From Salminus brasiliensis (taxonomy: Eukaryota; Chordata; Actinopteri; Characiformes; Bryconidae), in contig NC_132892.1 in assembly GCF_030463535.1 (NCBI RefSeq), positions 33,906,109-33,970,108 of the forward strand: 64,000 nt of DNA. The letters run 5' to 3'. The notes beneath the pieces are model-generated. The model was not told the origin of the DNA and searched no databases. It was given only the letters and a program-made list of their open reading frames with translations. Shown one piece after another: positions 57,960 through 64,000 of this stretch (its first letter is position 1; every line of letters starts with the position of its first letter). Made by a program: the position numbers and the translations under genes.

Positions 57960-60271
57960 TGTTTAACAGTTAAAACGAGCGACAATAGAGGATCAGATTA
58001 GTCTCAAACGCTAAACGAGTCCAACAGATGTCTTGAGTCTCGGGTTTTGGTTGGAGGACATCAAGCTGAATCTCTGTTAAATTAGCACTGCGTTAAACCT
58101 TAAGCTTAAACTCTGCATGCAAAGTCTGATGGTCACTTTTATTGGTCTAGTGCCTCAATCTAGCCATTCCCAAACAGGTTTATCAAAAAATAAAAAAAAA
58201 TAAAAAAAAAGTAGTAGCATATCGCCGTCTCACAAAAACCTTGTATCTCCATTATTGTCTTTATGACCTTTCTCCATAACCTGAATCAGGCAGTTGTTGT
58301 TTTCCTTGATACAGTGTATCCCAATCTCCTAAAAAACGGACCCAATAGAAATGCTCCAAAATGATTAGCAAGGTTTTTTTGTTTCCGCATTTTCCTGTAA
58401 ACCTGCTGTTCTGGAGATACAAGGTTTTGATCCGAGAGCAACAGTACGAAGACACCCAAATAAAAAAACAAAATAATAAAATAAAAATAAAATAATGAAC
58501 CAGTTTCTCAGTTCTCCCAAGATGAACAAGCTTCAAAACAAAAGGCTAAAACTGTCCTGAACAAACGTCACAATTATAATTTAGAACCATGCCTGAGGTG
58601 TCAGTCAAGTATTCCAGGCCAACCCCCTGTCCCACACACACCAATCAGGAGCTCACAACCCATCCATAGTCTTTAGGCAATACCGGACCTTTTCAGTCGT
58701 AACAGATCAACGGGAGGATGTTCCTCCACCGCTTTGCAGGAGGGAGCTCCACTATGCTGCAGTTACTATTATGCTCTTACTTATTGGTGGCTTGGCTGTA
58801 GAGCTCTAAGTTATGAACAGCGCCTCAGAAGAACGCAGGAACTCTTCAGAGGAGGGTTCTTTGGAGACCAGCTTTTATAAAAGGTTGAACGAGTGTCAGG
58901 AACCTTTTAAAGGTTTAAAGAACCTCCAACCGCCCACTTCAGAAGGTCTTGACTGGCTGAATGGAGCGTGTTAGATATGGGTTGGAGACCACTGGAGTAA
59001 TTGGTTCCATTGGTATACAACCTAAAGTTCTTTAACGGTTCTTTAGAAGGTTCTTCTAACACTAAAGTCAAACCCTTAATGGTTCTGGAATCTTCTCATT
59101 ACATGAAACTGAAAGTGGCCCATCACATTAGGAATGACGGTCCTTTAAAAAGACCCATCCATTGAAGGTAGAGGCGTTCTTCTGCGGCATCTCCAGGTTT
59201 AAGATGATCTTAGTTAGGCCAGTCTGTGCTGCAGCATCATCCGGAGCTCACTGCAGGTCTGCAGCGTTGATAAAAGTGTATTATATAAAATAGAAACATC
59301 TTAATTACAATAAAGTGTTCTTCAGTATCCTCGCCATCCTGGAACCCCAGTATTACTCCTTTGGCATTGGTCCCTTCTCTTCTACCCAGCCACCCACCGA
59401 AAACCCTCCATATGCCAGGTTTCATATCCCAATGCAGCAATTTTGGTCTCTAGGTCATACACGCTCCAAAAAATAGAGGTTTTACATCGGGTTTGTTGAG
59501 CGATGCCATAAAAGAACCACTTATAATAACCATTTTTTTGTAAAAGAGTAGATTTTTAGGTTTACCGAGCTTTTAGACTCACAGCTCCTTTACAAAAATG
59601 CTTCTTCTAAGGCATCAATCAAAAATCTTTATTTTTAAGAATGCAACTTTTAACTGAGCATAGTCAATTTTGCTATTCTGAGTAATTTTTGATTATTTTA
59701 TTTTTTAAAAAATAATTAATTCTTAGTAATTATCAGATAATAAAATACATTTTTGGTACTTAAAATACTCCTATCAATTAGCATGATGCTAACTGCAGGC
59801 CTAAAACATCCCACACTCCTCAAACTGAGTGGAGATGCTCAGTAATCTCTGCTAGACTTGCTTACAGCACTGAAAAACGACATTAGCAAGTGAAATCCTC
59901 TGAAATGTGGTCTAAATAACTGGCTATTGTCACTGGGAGATCACTCAAGTAATATTTTTAAAATAATTTGATTTGTTTAAGTGATTTTAGCTGCTAAAAG
60001 TGTTGGGCATGATCTGCCAGTGAAATAAAACACTTTCAGTAGATAAAGTGACCCAAAACACTATAGTATAATAATCTTATAATAACCTTATAAAACTGAA
60101 GAATTGACTTACTAGTGCAGCAGCTCGCAGTGCAGCTCATACAACAGTCTTACAACACAAGTCATGGAGACATGGCGAGCATTTGTTATGCTGGATTTAA
60201 GATGATGGCATTTCTTGCAGTGCAGCTCTGAAGACCACCCCCCAACCCCACCCCCAACCAGTCCCAGTCAC
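57281..60271 (-). other. Probable 3' UTR and flank of colgalt1
   Basis: TTTATT (AATAAA on the - strand) lies at about 57284 and at 57396-57401. A 3' UTR of up to 3 kb would be long but possible. The stretch includes a (CA)n array at 57893-57957, a GGACA pentamer run at about 57767, and copies of GAACCTTTAAAGGTT-type palindromic sequence near 58900 and 59040. No other gene seen. Confidence 0.45.
57893..57957. repeat. (CA)n microsatellite
   Basis: About 32 CA pairs. Confidence 0.95.
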
Positions 60272-62008
60272 TCAGAGCTCGTCCCTGGCTGTGCTGTCCA
60301 GCGCTGACTGCAGGACGTCAGAGTTCTGGGCCTCGGAGCTGAGCTCCTCCTGCTCCAGGGTTTTGCGGGAGCGGGCCCGGTCCCAGTCCGTCCGCACCGT
60401 CTCGTTATCCCACACCGTGGACGTCTCCGTATCGCTGATATATCCAGGGTCTCCTGTGTAGTGAGTGGGGAAGACCAGCAGGGGCTCAGCCGAGAAGGCC
60501 TGCAGATCCCTCGGCTCAAACGGCTTCATGTAGTCCTCCCTGCAGAAGAACGGAGAGAGAGGCTTGGTTAGCTGGTCCACCGGCTCAACCCACCTAAACC
60601 CACCAGGTCTTAGTCCACTTCAGGTCAAACTGGGCTTTAGAAATATCTGTTTTTGTAGAACTGACCTTAATATTCAAGAGGAACTTTGGATGGAAGTGGA
60701 TATTGGAAAAGGCAAGGGAGCATTAAAATTTAAAAGGTAGCATAAATTAAACAGACATTTTGCTTGTTGTTTCCATGGTAACACCATAACAATTACCTGT
60801 CTGACAATTATTTTTCCATTTTTCCATTTTTTTTTTCATAATTAAGATGTACAGATGCATTTCTAGAATTGATTTTACCCTAAATGGTAAAATCTCTGAA
60901 TGGATTTATGTATAAAAAAATAATAAAAATAAAAATAGTACATTTAATGTGTATTTATATAAAGAGGATTTTTTCCATAACATATGTTAGCATAAATAAT
61001 GCTATAATGCACAGTTTTAAGTAGTTTGGATCTAAATTGGTAAAATAATTTATAATTTAATAATGGTGTCATAAGTAAACCTTCTGAAAGCATTAATGTA
61101 CAGAGAATGAAGACGTTCACCGTATACATACCCTATATACCTGTAGTTGCTCTGTGTCAATAATTCTGGATGAATGGACCAATAGAAATGCTCTAAATTA
61201 CTTTCGCTTCTCCTGTAAAGTTGCTATTTTGGAGATACATGTTTTTATTAGACATTGACTGTATATTACGCCTATCTAATGCACATTAATGTCAAGAAAA
61301 TTTAGTCCAAGTGATTTGTGGTAATTTCTATTGGGCCATTTATCAGAAAATGTTCACACAATGTAAAAAGCAGCTGCTGGTTTTCTAAAGGTGCAAAGTT
61401 ACCAGTTTAAATATTAGAAAGATTGTAATAAGTAGAGAAATTTCTAAACAGCATAAAATAAATATTTTCACAAAAACAAACAAACAAACAAACAAACAAA
61501 AAACGCTCACCTCAGATTTATCTGAGACGCTAACCGAGATTGCCAACAAACACTGGACTTGGACGGTCACCAACCTTATCTGTAAATCTATGCCAATATC
61601 GTCCTTCATTGGCTTCAAAAATCCACTTAGTAATTTTAGTACTTAAGGTTTAAGTGATTTTACCTACTAAAACTGAGAAATGATGCTTGAAACCAACAGA
61701 ATAATCTGCCAGTGGTTAAAATTAATAATTAATTAATTAATTAATTAATTAATTAATTAATTAATAAATATTATAATATTGTTTCAACAATGTAAAAATT
61801 TGGATTTTTTTAACTAGTGTAACAGTTTGCAGTACAGCTCATATAACAGTCCTAGAACTCAAGCCGGACATGACGGGTATTTGTTATGCTGGATTTAAGA
61901 CGATGGCCTTGGACTTGGACAGTCACATCTGTAACATATATGCCAAAATCTTGGCATTCAAGAAATAACAAAAAAATCCAGTAAAAAGCTTCATTATATT
62001 TATTTAAA

Positions 62009-62044
<36 letters not shown>

Positions 62045-62631
62045 TATTATAATTTGTATTTTAGAATATTATAGTTTATTTTAATATATTAATATTATTT
62101 GTTTATCATCACAAATATAAAACTAAAACTCTGGAGAAGTTCATGTTTGTGTTTATAGACTCAAGTAGGTCACACCTTGTTCACAGAGAGTTTATAGTCC
62201 AGTGTATGTTAGCAGCGCTAGCCTAGCATCTTCCCCTTATGAAATAAAGCAGCACACATCAGATACCAAACATGTCTGACTACATCGTACCTTCAGCTTT
62301 CACTGAACTGGTTCTTTAATCACTGATCAATTATACTGATATTTTATTATTGATTGACGATCTGGCTGGTGTATGAAGCTGTGGACTGAGAATAAACACT
62401 AGCTTAACGCTAAACTCTTCTTACACTGGGTGCTTGTTGTACATCACAGGTAGGAACTCGTCGACTGGAAGCATCTTCTTCAGAGGCTCCGCCCTCAGGA
62501 GCTTCTTAGCACCTTGTAATGAGATCATGTAGCCCAGTGTCCAATAGGAATAGTCCGCTTCCACCAGGTTGTGGATGTTGGGCACGGATTTCTCCGGACG
62601 GTCCACCTGCATCCTCTTCCTGCCGATATAA
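60272..62631 (-). CDS. colgalt1: Procollagen galactosyltransferase 1, last two exons
   Basis: Two exons on the - strand, 62631-62425 (donor GTAAGA) and 60539-60272, joined in phase 2, about 158 residues. They match the C-terminus of COLGALT1: [39 protein letters not shown], then [23 protein letters not shown], and the C-terminal ER-retention signal RDEL. The enzyme (glycosyltransferase family 25) adds galactose to hydroxylysine of collagens in the endoplasmic reticulum. The rest of the gene lies beyond the right edge: the 1.37 kb to 64000 holds only MITEs and unique intron. No frame break is seen in these exons. The intron between them (1.9 kb) holds (AATT)n at about 61725 and (AT)n at about 62010. 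Confidence 0.95.
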
Positions 62632-62825
62632 CTGCATGGGGGGTATATCAGAACACATAAAAGTCAAATGACAGATGAAGAAGCCGCCACCCCTCTCATT
62701 ATCCCCCGGGTGTAATTAAGAGAAATTACACCCTGAGCAATGAGACGAGAGCTAAAAGCATGTGCTAAGACAGACAGACAGAAATCCACCCTACATAGTG
62801 TCTGTAAGGAGAACAGCAGATACAT

Positions 62826-63365
62826 TACGTGTCCAATAGTTTGTGGACACCCCTTCTAATGAATGCATTCTGCTACTTTCATTTGCACCCATTGCTGAAT
62901 TCAGATGTGCAAATGCACACAATGCGACATAGTTTATTCAGTCCCTGTAGAGAAGAAGTACTGCCAATAGAATAGGACTCTCTGGAGCAGATAAACATCA
63001 TGACCATATTGGCTCCATGCTGCTTCCATGCTGAGGAGCTGTGGAGCAGTGGAAGAGCTGTGTTCTCTGGAATGATGGTGGTGGTGGAGCTCCATCCAGT
63101 ACTTTTGTATGGGATGAGTTGGAGATGATCATCATCATTATCATCATCATCCTCCAACAGCCTAACCTCATTAACACACTCATCACTGAATGCAATCAGA
63201 TCCTCACAGCAATGCTCTGCTCCAAAATCTAGTAAAGTCGTCTTCTTCTCTGGACAGTAGAAACAGTTACTCCCACAAAAGCAGGATCGGCTCTTTCTAA
63301 TACTCTTGTTTTTAAAAGAAGCAAGGAATGAGCAGGTGTCCCAATACCTTTGCCAATTTCGTGTA
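62826..63365 (+). mobile_element. Family A MITE in the colgalt1 intron
   Basis: TACGTGTCCAATAGTTTGTG at the left and CAATACCTTTGCCAATTTCG at the right. The termini are eroded and the body is complete. Confidence 0.85.
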
Positions 63366-63789
63366 TTTGGCTGAAGCTCTACTAAGAGTTGGATTACAGA
63401 TATTCAGTCCCAATAAAATTAGTTTCGCACAGCAGTTTAGAGGACACCCGGACTAGCGCAGGAACGTCCTGCTCTGGAATGGAGAGATGAGAAGTTCCTG
63501 CCAGAAGAACCTGGTTTAATTGAGGTTCCGTCTTGTGCCGTCTGGCTTTGAGAAGATCTAGAAATTAGAGCCCCTTTCACACATGAGAATTTACTGCTGA
63601 TTTACCAGAAAGGAGAGAAACCTAATGCAACTCTTAAGACCTGCTTCCTTTGATCTGTTCCCATACACCAACCACTGCCGGTCAGTGTTTCCATGGCAAC
63701 ACTGACCTTTCAAGCACTCCTCCTTTGAACTGTCCCTTTGACCAGATGCTTCTGGCAACCATCATCAACAAGCATGTTTGACTAGCCTG

Positions 63790-64000
63790 TACTACATGTC
63801 CAAAAGTTTGTGGACACCCCTTCTAATGAATGCATTCAGCTCCTTTAAGCTGCACCCATTGCTGACATGGGATGTGCATAGAAGTACTGCCAATAGAATA
63901 GGACTCTCTGGAGCAGATCAACAACATGACCCTATCAGCTCCATGCTGCCTAATGCCAGGCGTGGGCTAGTAGAGGAGTGTATATAAAGCATATGGACAT
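63790..64000 (+). mobile_element. Family A MITE, cut by the window edge
   Basis: TACTACATGTCCAAAAGTTT, then GGACACCCCTTCTAATGAAT and GCCAGGCGTGGGCTAG. It continues to the last bases. Confidence 0.8.

Overview
The window is nuclear DNA of a ray-finned (teleost) fish. The signs are spliced genes with GT-AG introns, a fish-type NLR receptor (FISNA-NACHT-LRR-B30.2), tandem C2H2 zinc-finger genes, the neighbouring vertebrate genes nxnl1 and colgalt1, and a dense load of microsatellites, Tc1-like miniature elements and tRNA-derived SINEs typical of otophysan fish. The species cannot be named from the sequence. All exon borders were worked out by hand from reading frame, intron phase and splice sites; no transcript data were available.

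Layout. 1-1518 is a 60-bp satellite. 3.2-3.9 kb holds a broken zinc-finger remnant. 5.5-7.8 kb and 10.8-14.6 kb hold two tandem paralogous zinc-finger genes on the + strand. They share duplicated CCAAT-box promoters and a start codon that is the last codon of exon 1. A third, more diverged paralogue with the same exon phases lies inverted at 16.9-21.4 kb. 23.9-32.3 kb holds an intact ten-exon NLR gene (1415 codons by my model). Its predicted N-terminus is unusual: a hydrophobic segment followed by about 29-30 copies of an 11-residue Thr/Ser/Pro/Gln repeat. 33.7-37.2 kb holds a fourth zinc-finger gene with a coiled-coil N-terminus and 12 fingers. 41.1-42 kb (- strand) holds a two-exon gene for a short pyrin-domain protein. 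47.5-51 kb (- strand) holds nxnl1, and 60.3-62.6 kb (- strand) holds the last two exons of colgalt1. The remaining space is mostly repeats.

How the parts relate. The left two-thirds is a rapidly evolving accessory region: DNA-binding zinc-finger proteins, probably transcriptional repressors, next to innate immune genes (NLR and PYD protein, which could meet in inflammasome-type signalling, an inference). The right third is a conserved vertebrate block, since nxnl1 and colgalt1 are also neighbours on human 19p13.11. The feature I consider most novel is the NLR with its putative N-out membrane anchor and repeat stalk.
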